A program made the position numbers and the translations under genes. A DNA stretch of 64,000 bases from Teichococcus aerophilus (GTDB lineage: Bacteria; Pseudomonadota; Alphaproteobacteria; Acetobacterales; Acetobacteraceae): NCBI RefSeq assembly GCF_014490485.1, contig NZ_JACTVA010000021.1, forward strand, positions 1-64,000, read 5' to 3'. Shown in pieces: positions 23,812 to 33,291 of the stretch; position 1 is the first letter of the stretch; each line of letters opens with the position of its first letter. A model generated the notes under the pieces. The model was given only the letters and a program-made list of their open reading frames with translations, was not told the origin of the DNA and ran no database searches.

Positions 23812-25875
23812 TCAGATCTGCCCGACGGTGCGCAGCTTGGCGCGCTGGTGCACCTCGGCATGCGAGATCACGGCGATGGTCGGGTTGATGCGCTCCACCA
23901 GGTGCCGCACGAACGGCCGCACCTGCGCCGAGGTCAGCACCGCCGGCCAGTCGCCCTTGGCGGCGGCCTCGGCGATGCGGGTGCGCGTCAGCCCCACCAG
24001 GTCCTGGATCTTGCTCGGCGCCATGGCGAAGCTGCGGTGGTCGCCTTCCTCATGGATGGCGGTGCCGACCTCCTGCTCCCATTCGGGGGACAACAGGATG
24101 GCGGTGATGTAGCCATCCTCCTGCGCCAGGCCGCGGCAGATCTGCAGGGACAGCCGCTGCCGCACATGCTCGGTCAGCATGGAGACGTTGCGGGTGAAGC
24201 CGGCGGCCTCGTGCAGTGCTTCCAGGATCAGCGGCAGGTTGCGGATGGAAACCCGCTCCGCCAGCAGCGTCGCCAGCACCTTCTGCACCGTTGCCAGCGG
24301 CAGGATGGCGGGGATGAGGTCGGAGACCAGCTTCTGCTGGTCCTTCTCCAGCCCATCCAGCAGCTTCTGCGTCGCCGCATAGCCCTGCAGCTGGGACATG
24401 TAGCCCTTCAGCACTTCGGAGAGATGCGTGGTCAGCACCGTCTCCGCATCCACCACGGTCAGGCCCTGCGCCAGGGCGCCCTCGCGCAGATGCGGCTCGA
24501 TCCAGCGGGCGCGGATCTTAAAGCTGGGCTCCTGCGTGTCGATGCCGGGCACGCCGATCTCCTGCCCGCCCGGCGCGAAGGCCAGCAACTTGCCGAGCAT
24601 CAGCGCCTCCCGCGCGATCTCGACGCCCTGGACCTGCACCGAATACTCGCCGGAGCCGAGATCCATGTTGTCCTTGATTCGCACGGCGGGAAGGATGAAG
24701 CCGAACTCCAGGCCGAAGGCGCGGCGCAGCTTCTTGATCTTCTCCGTCAGACTGCCCTGCCGGCCAGACGTCAGCGACACCAGCCCCATGCCGAGTTCCA
24801 GCCGCACGTCATCCACACGGATCAGCTCGGCCATGGATTCCTCGCGCGGCGCAGCATCAGGCGTCGCGTCCTCGGCCGCTGCGGCGACGGCGCGGCGCTG
24901 CACGGCGCGATGCGCGAACCAGCCACCCCCGGCCGACAGCGCCGCCAGGGCGATGAAGGGCAGGAACGGCAGCCCCGGCAGCACCGCGAACAGCGTGGAC
25001 AGCCCCGCCGCCAGATAGAGAGGCTTCGGCTGCGCCCCGAGCTGGCTGATGAACGCCTTGTCGGTGGAGCCGCGCACGCTGCCCTTGGAGACCAGCATGC
25101 CGGCGCCGACCGAGACGATCAGCCCGGGGATCTGCGAGACGATGCCATCGCCGATGGCCAGGGTGACGTAGTTGCCGGCCGCTGCTTCCAGGTTCATCCC
25201 ATGCCGCAGCGTGCCGACGACGATGCCGCCCAGCACGTTGACGACGGTGACGATGATGGAGGCGATGGCATCGCCGCGGACGAATTTGGAGGCGCCGTCC
25301 ATGGCGCCGAAGAAGCCGTTCTCGTCCTCCAGCTCCCGCCGGCGGCGCTTCGATTCGGCATCGTCGATGACACCGGCGGCAAGGTCGGCGTCGATCGCCA
25401 TCTGCTTGCCCGGCATGGCGTCCAGGCTGAAACGCGCCGCCACTTCGGCGATGCGGCTGGCGCCCTTGGTGACGACGATGAAGTTCACCACAATCAGGAT
25501 GGCGAAGACGATGACGCCGATGATGAAGTCACCGCCGACGACGAAGCTCGCGAAGCCGTGGATGACGCTGCCGGCGGCGTCCAGCCCCTGGTGGCCATGC
25601 GCCAGGATCAGGCGGGTGGTGGCCAGGTTCAGCGCCAGCCGCAACAGCGTCGCCACCAGCAGCACGGTGGGGAAGACGGAGAAATCCAGCGGCCGCTCGA
25701 TCCAGATGGCGACCATCAGGATCAGCACGGAGAGAGTGATGGAGGTAGCCAGGCCGAGATCGACCAGCCAGCTCGGCATCGGCAGCACCAGCACGGCCAA
25801 CAGCAGCACCATGGCGGCGGCGAAGACCAGATCCTGGTGGCCGATGGCCCGGCGCAGGCGCGTGAGGAAGCTCAT
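23812..25875 (-). CDS. flhA: Flagellar export protein FlhA
   Basis: A 687-residue protein of normal FlhA length. Eight hydrophobic spans cover residues about 20-310, with the cytoplasmic FHIPEP loop region (GASRIAEVAARFSLDAMPGK then QMAIDADLAAG) conserved. The C-terminal half is the nonameric cytoplasmic ring that docks chaperone-substrate complexes. Downstream of fliQ by 4 bases. Confidence 0.95.
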   Translation of the reverse strand: MSFLTRLRRAIGHQDLVFAAAMVLLLAVLVLPMPSWLVDLGLATSITLSVLILMVAIWIERPLDFSVFPTVLLVATLLRLALNLATTRLILAHGHQGLDAAGSVIHGFASFVVGGDFIIGVIVFAILIVVNFIVVTKGASRIAEVAARFSLDAMPGKQMAIDADLAAGVIDDAESKRRRRELEDENGFFGAMDGASKFVRGDAIASIIVTVVNVLGGIVVGTLRHGMNLEAAAGNYVTLAIGDGIVSQIPGLIVSVGAGMLVSKGSVRGSTDKAFISQLGAQPKPLYLAAGLSTLFAVLPGLPFLPFIALAALSAGGGWFAHRAVQRRAVAAAAEDATPDAAPREESMAELIRVDDVRLELGMGLVSLTSGRQGSLTEKIKKLRRAFGLEFGFILPAVRIKDNMDLGSGEYSVQVQGVEIAREALMLGKLLAFAPGGQEIGVPGIDTQEPSFKIRARWIEPHLREGALAQGLTVVDAETVLTTHLSEVLKGYMSQLQGYAATQKLLDGLEKDQQKLVSDLIPAILPLATVQKVLATLLAERVSIRNLPLILEALHEAAGFTRNVSMLTEHVRQRLSLQICRGLAQEDGYITAILLSPEWEQEVGTAIHEEGDHRSFAMAPSKIQDLVGLTRTRIAEAAAKGDWPAVLTSAQVRPFVRHLVERINPTIAVISHAEVHQRAKLRTVGQI

Positions 25876-25879
25876 CGGC

Positions 25880-26143
25880 TCAGAGCCCCACGATCAGTTG
25901 CGCGATCTCTTCGGTGTAGGATTTCAGCGCGGCGAAGCCGAGCGGCAGCGACAGCATCGCCGCCACCATCGTCACCACGATCTTCGGCACGTAGGAGAGG
26001 GTGACTTCCTGGATTTGCGTCAGCGCCTGCAGGAAGGAGACGGCGACGCCGGTGATCAGCGCGGCCAGCAGGGGCGGGCCGGCCACGACCATGGTGGCGA
26101 AGAAGCCGTTGCGCAGAACCTCAATGACGTCGCCTTCGTTCAT
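25880..26143 (-). CDS. fliQ: Flagellar export gate protein FliQ
   Basis: An 87-residue protein with two membrane helices and the conserved core LITGVAVSFLQALTQIQEVT followed by LSYVPKI. ATG 26143 (MNEGDVIEVLRNGF) gives the family length; the longer frame to 26185 runs into fliE. Part of the FliPQR gate. Confidence 0.95.
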   Translation of the reverse strand: MNEGDVIEVLRNGFFATMVVAGPPLLAALITGVAVSFLQALTQIQEVTLSYVPKIVVTMVAAMLSLPLGFAALKSYTEEIAQLIVGL

Positions 26144-26150
26144 GGCTGCC

Positions 26151-26444
26151 TCACACTGCCATGCGCAGCACGTCGGTATAGGCACCGACCACCTTGTCGC
26201 GCAGTTGCGTCATGGTTTGCACGGTCAGCTCGGCGGCGGTGGCCGCCTGCACCACTTCCTGCACGTCGGCGGTGCCGGCGACGCCGCGGGCGCTGACCAA
26301 CTCCGCCCGCCGCAGGGTGGCCAGCGAACTGCGGGCGGCATCGCCCACCATGGCGCCGAAATCGCCAGTGTTGGCGGCCGAGGACGCGCCATAGGCGCGC
26401 AGCGCGGCGGAGACCGGCGCGATGGCCGGGATGGGGCTGGACAT
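26151..26444 (-). CDS. fliE: MS-ring/rod junction protein FliE
   Basis: A 97-residue FliE, with the C-terminal EVVQAATAAELTVQTMTQLR and DKVVGAYTDVLRM block typical of the family. It joins the MS-ring to the proximal rod. Between flgC (4-base gap) and fliQ. Confidence 0.9.
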   Translation of the reverse strand: MSSPIPAIAPVSAALRAYGASSAANTGDFGAMVGDAARSSLATLRRAELVSARGVAGTADVQEVVQAATAAELTVQTMTQLRDKVVGAYTDVLRMAV

Positions 26445-26448
26445 GTGT

Positions 26449-26889
26449 TTACGACCTCAGGATATCGAGGGTTTTGCCGTAGAGGGCACGGGCCTGCTGC
26501 ATCACCGCGATGCCGGCCTCGTAGCTGCGCTGCGCGGTGCGGAGGTCCGCCTGCTCGATCAGCGTGTCCACGTTCGGCATGCGGACATAGCCCTGGGCGT
26601 CGGCGGCGGGGTGCGCCGGGTCGTATTGCGTGCGGAAGTCCCGCTGATCGTTGGTGATGGAATCGGTCCGCACCAACTGGGCGCCGGTGGCCCGGTCCAC
26701 GCTCTGCCGGAAGGACATCAGCTTGCGCCGGTAAGGGTCGCCCCCCGGCGTCGCGGCGGTGGAGGAGGCGTTGGCGATGTTCTCGGCCGCCACGCGCATG
26801 CGCACCGCCTGGGTGCTCATGCCGGAGGCCGCGGTGGCCATCGCCTGGGTCAGCGGCCCGGTGCCGCCGATGGGCTCGATGCGGATCAT
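26449..26889 (-). CDS. flgC: Flagellar basal-body rod protein FlgC
   Basis: A 146-residue proximal rod protein. The N-terminal rod motif (ASGMSTQAVRMRVAAENIAN, residues about 21-40) and a C-terminal FlgC block (VRMPNVDTLIEQADLRTAQR, SYEAGIAVMQQARALYGKTL) are both present. Starts at the flgB stop with a one-base overlap. Confidence 0.95.
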   Translation of the reverse strand: MIRIEPIGGTGPLTQAMATAASGMSTQAVRMRVAAENIANASSTAATPGGDPYRRKLMSFRQSVDRATGAQLVRTDSITNDQRDFRTQYDPAHPAADAQGYVRMPNVDTLIEQADLRTAQRSYEAGIAVMQQARALYGKTLDILRS

Positions 26890-27293
26890 CAGCGGCTACT
26901 CACGGCGCTGCGCATCAGGGCCGCGCTGCGCTTGTAGACGAGCGCCGCGAGATCGTAATTTTTCGCAACGTCGGATTGCTTCACCATCTGCTCCTCCAGG
27001 TCCACCGTATTGCCGGTGGGGTCCTCGCTATAGGAATTGGCACGGTCGGTCGTGACGTCCGCGCCGCCCCGGCTGCCGGTGATGTGCCCGGACTGGGCGC
27101 CGGCCAGCCGCAGCGGCGCCACGCCGCCCTGGGTCCGCAGCAAGGCGCTGTCGAACTGGAAGGGCTTCACGTCCCTGGCACGGTAATGCGGCGTGTCCGC
27201 ATTGGCGATGTTCTGCGCCAGCACGTTCTGGCGCTCGGAGAGCTGGCGCATGCGGGCGCCGGTGATGCGGAAGACGTCGATGCCGTCGAGCAT
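26889..27293 (-). CDS. flgB: Flagellar basal-body rod protein FlgB
   Basis: A 134-residue proximal rod protein. LSERQNVLAQNIANADTPHY is the conserved N-terminal rod motif and TVDLEEQMVKQSDVAKNYDL the C-terminal one. First gene of the export-gate operon. A TTTTTCGCA copy lies inside its coding sequence at 26959-26967, besides the two copies upstream. Confidence 0.95.
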   Translation of the reverse strand: MLDGIDVFRITGARMRQLSERQNVLAQNIANADTPHYRARDVKPFQFDSALLRTQGGVAPLRLAGAQSGHITGSRGGADVTTDRANSYSEDPTGNTVDLEEQMVKQSDVAKNYDLAALVYKRSAALMRSAVSSR

Positions 27294-27332
27294 GGTCGAT
27301 CTGCTCCTGGGTCAGATGCAGGCAGGAATAGC

Positions 27333-27367
27333 TTTTTCGCATTCTGCCTGTCGAGTGTTTTTCGCAT
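27333..27367. promoter_or_regulatory. Two direct TTTTTCGCAT motifs between flgB and fliI
   Basis: Exact TTTTTCGCAT copies at 27333-27342 and 27358-27367, 25 bases apart, lie in the 134-base gap between two divergent flagellar operons. The best-placed pair for controlling both. Confidence 0.7.
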
Positions 27368-27427
27368 AGACGTCCGAGAACGAAGGCGCGATGATGGCGC
27401 CAAGAACGCTTCGCGAACGGGACGATC

Positions 27428-28807
27428 ATGGATTACTTTCGCACGATTGGCACGCCGACGCCCGGCACCCGCCCGGCCGCCGCCCTGGCCGATGCGCCGG
27501 TACTGTTGCAGGATCTGCCGCGCGCCAGCCGCTGGGGCCGCCTGGCCGCCGTGCGCGGCGCGGCGCTCTCCATCGAGGGCCTCGGCGGTGGCCTCGCCAT
27601 CGGAGACCGGATGATGGTGCGGCGCCCCGGGCATCCGCCGGTCCAGGGCGAATTCGTGGCCTTCGAGGGTGACATCGCCGTCGCGGTGCCCGAGGGCCAT
27701 ACCGAGGGCCTGGCACCCGGCGCCCGCGTCTGGCTGGACGAGCCGCTGGCCCTCTCGCCGTCCGATGCCTGGCTGGGCCGGGTGATCGACGGCCAGGGGC
27801 AGCCACTGGATGGCAAGGGCCCGCTGCCCGCCGGCCGCCGTGCGGTGCCGCTGCGCCGCCGGGCGCCGGATGCGTTGACCCGCCGGCTGGTCGGCCCGCG
27901 GCTGGAGACCGGGCTGCGGGCGCTGGATGTCTTCACCCCCATCTGCCGCGGCCAGCGCATGGGCATCTTCGCCGCCTCCGGCGTCGGCAAGTCGACGCTG
28001 ATGGGCATGCTGGCGCGCTTCGTGGAGGCCGACGTGATCGTCGTCGGCCTGGTGGGCGAACGCGGGCGCGAGGTGCGCGAGTTCCTTGACCAGACGCTGG
28101 GCGAGGAAGGGCGCGCGCGCTCGGTCGTCGTCGTCTCCACCTCGGACCAACCGGCGCTGGCCCGCCGCCGTGCCGCGCAAGCGACGCTGGCGGTGGCCGA
28201 ACATTTCCGTGCCGAGGGCAAGCAGGTCTTCCTGCTGCTGGATTCCGTGACCCGCCTGGCCCACGCGCAGCGCGAGATCGGCCTGGCGGCCGGCGAGCCG
28301 GCGACGGCGCGGTCCTACACCCCCTCGGTGTTCAACGAGTTACCCGCCTTGCTGGAGCGCGCCGGGCCGGGCCCGGAGGGCGAGGGGGATATCACCGCCG
28401 TCTTCACCGTGCTGGTGGATGGCGACGACCACGACGAGCCGATCGCCGATGCGGTGCGCGGCATCCTGGATGGCCATATCGTGCTGGACCGGCGCATCGG
28501 TGAGCGCGGCCGCTGGCCGGCGATCGACGTGCTGCGTTCCGTCAGCCGTGCCCTGCCGCGCTGCCACTCGGCCGACGAGAACGCTCAGTTGGCCGAGGCG
28601 CGGCGCTTACTAGGCGCTTACGCCGACATGGCGGAGATGATCCGCCTCGGCGCGTACCGGGCTGGCAGTGACCCGCTGGTGGACAGCGCCATCCGCCATC
28701 AGCCGGCGCTGGAAGCCTTCCTGGGCCAGCAGGTGGACGAGCGCGTCGCGGCGCCGGAGGCGTTTGCCCGCCTCGGCGCCGTGCTGCGGGAGGAAGGCGG
28801 GCCGTGA
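27428..28807 (+). CDS. fliI: Flagellum-specific ATPase FliI
   Basis: A 459-residue F1-beta-like ATPase. Walker A is ASGVGKST at residues about 183-190, VGLVGERGREVREF is conserved in FliI, and Walker B is FLLLDSVTRLAHAQREIG. It unfolds and delivers export substrates with FliH and FliJ, which here are encoded in other operons. Its stop lies 13 bases from the end of the convergent DUF1217 gene. Confidence 0.96.
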   Translation: MDYFRTIGTPTPGTRPAAALADAPVLLQDLPRASRWGRLAAVRGAALSIEGLGGGLAIGDRMMVRRPGHPPVQGEFVAFEGDIAVAVPEGHTEGLAPGARVWLDEPLALSPSDAWLGRVIDGQGQPLDGKGPLPAGRRAVPLRRRAPDALTRRLVGPRLETGLRALDVFTPICRGQRMGIFAASGVGKSTLMGMLARFVEADVIVVGLVGERGREVREFLDQTLGEEGRARSVVVVSTSDQPALARRRAAQATLAVAEHFRAEGKQVFLLLDSVTRLAHAQREIGLAAGEPATARSYTPSVFNELPALLERAGPGPEGEGDITAVFTVLVDGDDHDEPIADAVRGILDGHIVLDRRIGERGRWPAIDVLRSVSRALPRCHSADENAQLAEARRLLGAYADMAEMIRLGAYRAGSDPLVDSAIRHQPALEAFLGQQVDERVAAPEAFARLGAVLREEGGP

Positions 28808-28820
28808 GGCCCGTTTCCAT

Positions 28821-29993
28821 CTACTGGTAGATGATGCCGAGCAGGGCGGAGGCGCTGGCACCGGTAAAGGCATCCCCGCCCCAGGCCACCGGCTGCATCA
28901 GGCTGGCGACGCCGGTGCTGCTGGCCATCGCCTGCGCTTCCGCCGTGCTGGACTTGGCGACATAGCGGTCCAGCAGCTTGCCGAGCTTGGCGCTGTCCTG
29001 GAAGTCGCTCAGGCTCATGCGCCGCTCGAACATCGCCTTCTGCTGGTCGACATCCAGCCGGCCGAAACTGTCAGGTAGCCCCAGCACCTCCTGCACCACG
29101 CCGGCCAGGTTGCGGTCGGCTATGATGCTGTACCAGCTGGTGATGCCGGGCAGGGTCCGCTTGGCATAGATGGCCTTGCGCAGCGTCTCCGACGTCTCGC
29201 CGAGCGATTCCTCGAACCGCGCCTGGGTGTAGAGCGACACGATCTGCTCGACCGTCGAGGCATCTCCCACCTTGGCGCCGCCCTGCTGCGCCACCACGGT
29301 GCTGCCCTTGGTGTTGCTGGCCAGGCTGGCGCGCGCCGTGCTCTCAGGATCGGCGACGAAGCTGAAATCCACCGCCTCCCCCCGCCCCTTGGCATCGCTG
29401 AAGATCAGCTTGCCGCCAAGCGCGGTGACGCTGATATCGCTGTTCTTGCCATCGGCCTTGCGGAAGGCCGCCTGCAACGTCGCCGCGAGATCGATGCGGT
29501 TGCCGACATTCTCCAACGCCAGGTTGCTGACCTTGATGCCGCCGAAGGTGCCGCTGAAGCTGGTGAAGCTCTGCCCGCTGCGGATGCCCTCCACCTGCAA
29601 GGTGGCGGTGGAGGGGACCGCCGGGATCTCCGGCACCGTCAGGCCGCCATAGTTCAGCGCGGCGGCGAGCTTCTTGTACTTCGCATCGGTCATGCGCGCG
29701 GCGACGGAGTTGCTGTCGGACGGGTTGCTCTCCAGCACCTTCTGCATCAGCGCGTTCATGCCGACCTGCGAATCCAGCCCGTAGGCCTTCAGCACCATCT
29801 CCTGCAGCCGGCGGTCGGCCAGCAGGTCCTTGGCTGTGGCCTTGGTGGGCAGCGTGTCGCGCAGATAGGCCAGGTCGCGCTGCAGGATCGGGTCCTTGGT
29901 GAAGGCCTTGAAGTCCGATACGCTCTTGTTCTGCAGCAGCTTCCAGCCGGCGACGCCGGTCGGTAGGCCGACGCTGATGGCATTGACGGTCAT
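28821..29993 (-). CDS. DUF1217 flagellar-associated protein
   Basis: A 390-residue protein that starts TVNAISVGLPTGVAGWKLLQ and contains repeats of the pattern DFKAFTKDPILQRDLAYLRD ... LLADRRLQEMVLKAYGLD, characteristic of DUF1217. The family is found in alphaproteobacterial flagellar clusters and has weak similarity to rod/hook-associated proteins; the exact role is unknown. ATGA overlap with the upstream 104-residue gene, so co-translated. Confidence 0.75.
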   Translation of the reverse strand: MTVNAISVGLPTGVAGWKLLQNKSVSDFKAFTKDPILQRDLAYLRDTLPTKATAKDLLADRRLQEMVLKAYGLDSQVGMNALMQKVLESNPSDSNSVAARMTDAKYKKLAAALNYGGLTVPEIPAVPSTATLQVEGIRSGQSFTSFSGTFGGIKVSNLALENVGNRIDLAATLQAAFRKADGKNSDISVTALGGKLIFSDAKGRGEAVDFSFVADPESTARASLASNTKGSTVVAQQGGAKVGDASTVEQIVSLYTQARFEESLGETSETLRKAIYAKRTLPGITSWYSIIADRNLAGVVQEVLGLPDSFGRLDVDQQKAMFERRMSLSDFQDSAKLGKLLDRYVAKSSTAEAQAMASSTGVASLMQPVAWGGDAFTGASASALLGIIYQ

Positions 29994-30304
29994 GCTTCGA
30001 ACGACGTCCCTGGTGAGGGCGGGTTCTTCCGCGCGTCATCCTGGTAGACGGCGGGCAGCCGCATCAGCACGCGATCCGTCTCCGGGTCGCGCAGCTCGGT
30101 ATAGAGCCGCATGGTTTCTCCATCGAGGTGGACTTCCAGCACCGGGTCCTGCGGCGGCACCGGTTTCGGCCGCTCGGTGGCCGCCGCTTCGGGCTCCACG
30201 ACGCCGGCTGCCTCGCGGTCCCGCGCGATCTCGGGGCGGGGTGGCGGAAGGGCGTTCGGGTCGCCCGCTTGCCGCTTGCTGATACCTTGGGTGGGATCGA
30301 TCAT
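29990..30304 (-). CDS. Small hypothetical protein of the flagellin operon (FlaG-like?)
   Basis: A 104-residue protein with a Pro/Glu-rich N-terminal half and a compact C-terminal half (VLEVHLDGETMRLYTELRDP then ETDRVLMRLP). The second half recalls FlaG, whose core also carries an E-T-x-x-V-x-x-x-x-P pattern, but the match is too short to be sure. It lies between flbT and the DUF1217 gene. Confidence 0.55.
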   Translation of the reverse strand: MIDPTQGISKRQAGDPNALPPPRPEIARDREAAGVVEPEAAATERPKPVPPQDPVLEVHLDGETMRLYTELRDPETDRVLMRLPAVYQDDARKNPPSPGTSFEA

Positions 30305-30376
30305 CTCGCTAACTCCGGGGCTTTGCCATGGTGTGCGGCGAGACGATCTCGCCAGGAAAGGGGCCGCTTCCTGGCG

Positions 30377-30880
30377 CTAGAGGGCGCTAGGAAGTGACAG
30401 GGATGCACTGCCCGGGCGCGGGGGGATGGGCCGCCGGGGCGGCGCATCCTCGGCCTTGGCGCTGTCGCGCCGGAACCGCTCCGGCGGGTGCAGGCCCAGC
30501 AGCGCGGCCTCGTACAGGACCAGCTCGCGCAAGGCGGACAGCGCGCGGTAGGTGTTGCCCTCCCGCATGTGCGCTTCGGCTTCGTCCAGCAGGTTCAGGT
30601 GCTCCGGCTTCAGGAACACGCCGCGCAGCCGCGCCACCTGTTCGGTGAAGGCGCCGCTGGAGCCCAGAACCGGCTGTGCGTTCAACAGCACGCCCTGCGC
30701 GGCAAAATAGGCACGCCGCACCGGGGTGGAGGCATCCTCCAGCAGCAGCACGTCCTTCTCGCGCACGATCTGCGCCTTGGTCTCCACCATCAGGTAGGCG
30801 CGCCGGTCACCATTGGTGACGACGGCGCCGTTGATGAACAGCCTTTCGCCCGGGGCGAGCTTCAGAATCAGCGACATCAC
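30377..30880 (-). CDS. flbT: Flagellin biosynthesis regulator FlbT
   Basis: A 167-residue FlbT, the alphaproteobacterial post-transcriptional regulator that binds flagellin mRNA and represses translation when the hook is incomplete. Conserved: LKLAPGERLFINGAVVTNGD, LLLEDASTPVRRAYFAAQ and EGNTYRALSALRELVLYE. Its start overlaps flaF by 4 bases. ATG 30877, one codon in, is an equal alternative. The tail beyond residue 145 is basic/proline rich and not conserved. Confidence 0.9.
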   Translation of the reverse strand: MMSLILKLAPGERLFINGAVVTNGDRRAYLMVETKAQIVREKDVLLLEDASTPVRRAYFAAQGVLLNAQPVLGSSGAFTEQVARLRGVFLKPEHLNLLDEAEAHMREGNTYRALSALRELVLYEAALLGLHPPERFRRDSAKAEDAPPRRPIPPRPGSASLSLPSAL

Positions 30881-31302
30881 ACGGGGTCCGGCTGAGCGGT
30901 GGTGGCGGGCTGCAGGCCCAGCATCACCGCGCGGTTGACATCGATCAGGGCCTGGGGGCTTTTCTTCTCACGCAGCACCCGGTCGCTTTCCGCGAAGACC
31001 CAGCGGGCCAGGGAGAGCAGGCGGGCCCGCAGGGTCATGTCCCAGGCATTGCCGTCCTCCGCCAGGTCGGCGGCGAAGGCGGTCCAGACCATGCGGTTCT
31101 CATGGATGGCCGTCGGCATGGCGGCGGGGCCGGCGGAGGGCGCGGTCGCGCGCTCCAGCATCGCGCTCATGCGGGCCAGGAGGCGGTACTCGATCGTCCG
31201 CGGAGTCTCAGTGCTGCGGATGACGTCGCCATAGGCCGCCAATGCGCCGCTGGGGCGTTGCGGCGGGGCGTGCAGGATGTTGTCGGTGGTCGCGCTCAAC
31301 AT
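30877..31302 (-). CDS. flaF: Flagellin assembly regulator FlaF
   Basis: A 141-residue FlaF, the partner of FlbT that promotes flagellin production and secretion. Diagnostic: AAYGDVIRSTETPRTIEYRL near the start, AIHENRMVWTAFAADLAEDG in the middle and ALIDVNRAVMLGL near the end. It lies directly downstream of the flagellin gene, as in Caulobacter and Rhodospirillales. Confidence 0.88.
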   Translation of the reverse strand: MLSATTDNILHAPPQRPSGALAAYGDVIRSTETPRTIEYRLLARMSAMLERATAPSAGPAAMPTAIHENRMVWTAFAADLAEDGNAWDMTLRARLLSLARWVFAESDRVLREKKSPQALIDVNRAVMLGLQPATTAQPDPV

Positions 31303-31410
31303 CGGATTCTTCCTTGGTCATTCGCAGGCTATTGCCACCTGGCGGGACCTGGGCCCGAGGTGGAAAGAGCCGGGAAACGCAAGCGGCCTGCCGCCGGCGT
31401 TTCCCGGTGC

Positions 31411-31434
31411 GGGGCGCGGCCGAAGCCGCGCCCC
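31411..31434 (-). terminator. GC-rich hairpin after fliC
   Basis: GGGGCGCGGC (31411-31420) pairs with GCCGCGCCCC (31425-31434) around a CGAA loop, 7 bases after the fliC stop. With no U-run it may attenuate rather than stop transcription into flaF-flbT, or stabilise flagellin mRNA. Confidence 0.6.
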
Positions 31435-31440
31435 AGGGGC

Positions 31441-33180
31441 TTAGCGGAACAGCGACAGGATGCTCTGCGGCGCCTGGTTGGCGATGGAGAGCGCCTGCGT
31501 GCCCAGCTGCTCCTGCACCTGCAAGGCCTGCAGTCGGGCGGCTTCCTCGGACATGTCGGCATCGACCAGGGCGCCAAGGCCCGTGGTCAGCGTGTCAACC
31601 AGCTTGTCCAGGAAGTCCTTCTGCAGATCGATACGGGTGGCAGCCGTACCGAAGGAAGCCGCCGCGTTCGCGACATTGGCCGTGGCGGAGTCCAGCTTGC
31701 TCAGCAGCACGTCATAGTCGGTCTTGGAGGAGCTGAAGCCCACCAGGCTGTCCGTCGCGTCCGCGCTGGTCAGGCGCAGCGTGCCGGTCGCCGTATCGAC
31801 CTCGACACCGTAGTTGGTGCCGGCCGAAGCGGCGGCGCCGAGGAAGTTACCACCGGCCAGCGTCGTCGGCGTGGTGATGGCGGCGATGTTCCACTTGGTG
31901 GCGCCGGTGCCGGTGACCAGCGCGTCCTTCAGCTTGTTGGCGATGTCCTTGCCGGTGACGTTGGCGCCGGTCACGTCGGCGGCGGCAACGGCGATGACGA
32001 AGACGCGGTCAACAGGGCTGCTGCCGTCGAAGATCTGGTCGCCGGTCTTGTAGTCACCGCCGACCACCTTCAGCTTGTAGGTGATGTCGCCCTTGTCCGT
32101 CGTGACGGTACCCGGGGTCATGTCGAGCTTGATGGAGAACTCGTCACCCATCACCAGCGGCTTGTCGCCGAAGGTCATTTCCAGCACCGAGGCGGCGCCG
32201 GCGACGGCGGCGGTCGCGGTGCCGAGCACGTTGGAGGTGACGGCGACGCCGTTGTCACCAGCCACGGCCTTCAGCACGTCGGTCAGCGCGATCGCGGTGG
32301 TGCCGCTGTTGCTGCCGAGGCGAACCGTCGAGTCACGGTCCTTGGTGCTCAGCATGATCTTGGTGTTGGCGGTCACGCCGTTGACGATGCTCTGGTCTGC
32401 CTGGAACTTACCGGCGAAGCCAGCGTCCTTGTTCAGGTAGTCGACCAGGCCCTTGGTGGTGGTGATGTTCTCGGTCACCTTCACCGTCAGGGTGCGATCG
32501 GTGCCGGTCTCGTCGATATACTTGACTTCCAGCTTGTTGCCGGCCTTCAGGTCCACCGCGCCGCCCGCGATGGCGACTTCCAGCTTCTGCACGCCGTCAT
32601 TCTGCTTGGCCAGAGTCTGGTCGGCGCGGGACAGCACCGTCAGGTTCTTCAGGTCGGACAGCATGGAGCCGTCTTCGACCTTCAGGTTCTGCTTGGCGAT
32701 GTTGGCATAGGCGCCGGTGGACACGCCGTTGACCGAGTTGACGGAGGTCAGCACGTTCTGCGTGCCATCGCCGTTGATGAGGTTCACGCCCTTGAAGGAC
32801 GCGGCATCGACGATGGAGGAGATCTGCGCCAGGTAGCCGTCGATATCGGCCTGCACCTGCTTCTTGTCGACCGCGGGATTCTGCGCGGACGTCACCTTGG
32901 TGCGGACCTGCTTCACCAGGTCGGCAATGGTCTCGGCCGCCGTCTCCGCCGTCGCGACGATGGAGGAGGAGACCGACAGGTTCTCGCTGACCTGCTTGGT
33001 GTTGGCGATGTCAGAGCGCATCGAGGTCGCCACGGCCCAGGTCGCGGCGTTGTCCTTGGCGGTGGCCACCTTCAGGCCGGTGGAGATGCGGTTCTGCGTG
33101 TTCAGCAGGCTCTTCTGCGTCGCCTTCAGCGACTGCAGAGCAGTGAGTGCACCGTTGTTGGTGAGAATCGAGCTGACCAT
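31441..33180 (-). CDS. fliC: Flagellin FliC
   Basis: A 579-residue flagellin. The N-terminal D0/D1 helices (SSILTNNGALTALQSLKATQ to about residue 140) and the C-terminal D1/D0 helices (EEAARLQALQVQEQLGTQAL ending SILSLFR) are conserved. The central part (about 170-480) is a long Val/Thr-rich surface domain, making it longer than many alphaproteobacterial flagellins. ATG 33180 (MVSSIL) follows AAGGGCG and is preferred over 33195. The neighbouring glycosyltransferase suggests that the surface domain is modified. Confidence 0.95.
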   Translation of the reverse strand: MVSSILTNNGALTALQSLKATQKSLLNTQNRISTGLKVATAKDNAATWAVATSMRSDIANTKQVSENLSVSSSIVATAETAAETIADLVKQVRTKVTSAQNPAVDKKQVQADIDGYLAQISSIVDAASFKGVNLINGDGTQNVLTSVNSVNGVSTGAYANIAKQNLKVEDGSMLSDLKNLTVLSRADQTLAKQNDGVQKLEVAIAGGAVDLKAGNKLEVKYIDETGTDRTLTVKVTENITTTKGLVDYLNKDAGFAGKFQADQSIVNGVTANTKIMLSTKDRDSTVRLGSNSGTTAIALTDVLKAVAGDNGVAVTSNVLGTATAAVAGAASVLEMTFGDKPLVMGDEFSIKLDMTPGTVTTDKGDITYKLKVVGGDYKTGDQIFDGSSPVDRVFVIAVAAADVTGANVTGKDIANKLKDALVTGTGATKWNIAAITTPTTLAGGNFLGAAASAGTNYGVEVDTATGTLRLTSADATDSLVGFSSSKTDYDVLLSKLDSATANVANAAASFGTAATRIDLQKDFLDKLVDTLTTGLGALVDADMSEEAARLQALQVQEQLGTQALSIANQAPQSILSLFR

Positions 33181-33291
33181 GATTGCGCCCTTCAAGGGTT
33201 CCGGTTCGGGGAGCGCCTTCTGACGCGGTCATCGCATTCATCAGCCTGTGTTCCAGGCCAATCGCGATGGGGTTTTTCTATCAGAGGCGAA

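Noticed and set aside
23272-26004. A 910-codon plus-strand frame opposite fliR and flhA
   Set aside because: Antisense of two intact export-gate genes; composition dominated by Gln/Arg/Asp/His, typical of shadows.
31411-31434. A FlbT-binding structure in the flagellin 3' region
   Set aside because: FlbT is known to act on the 5' leader of flagellin mRNA; the hairpin is better read as a 3' end structure.
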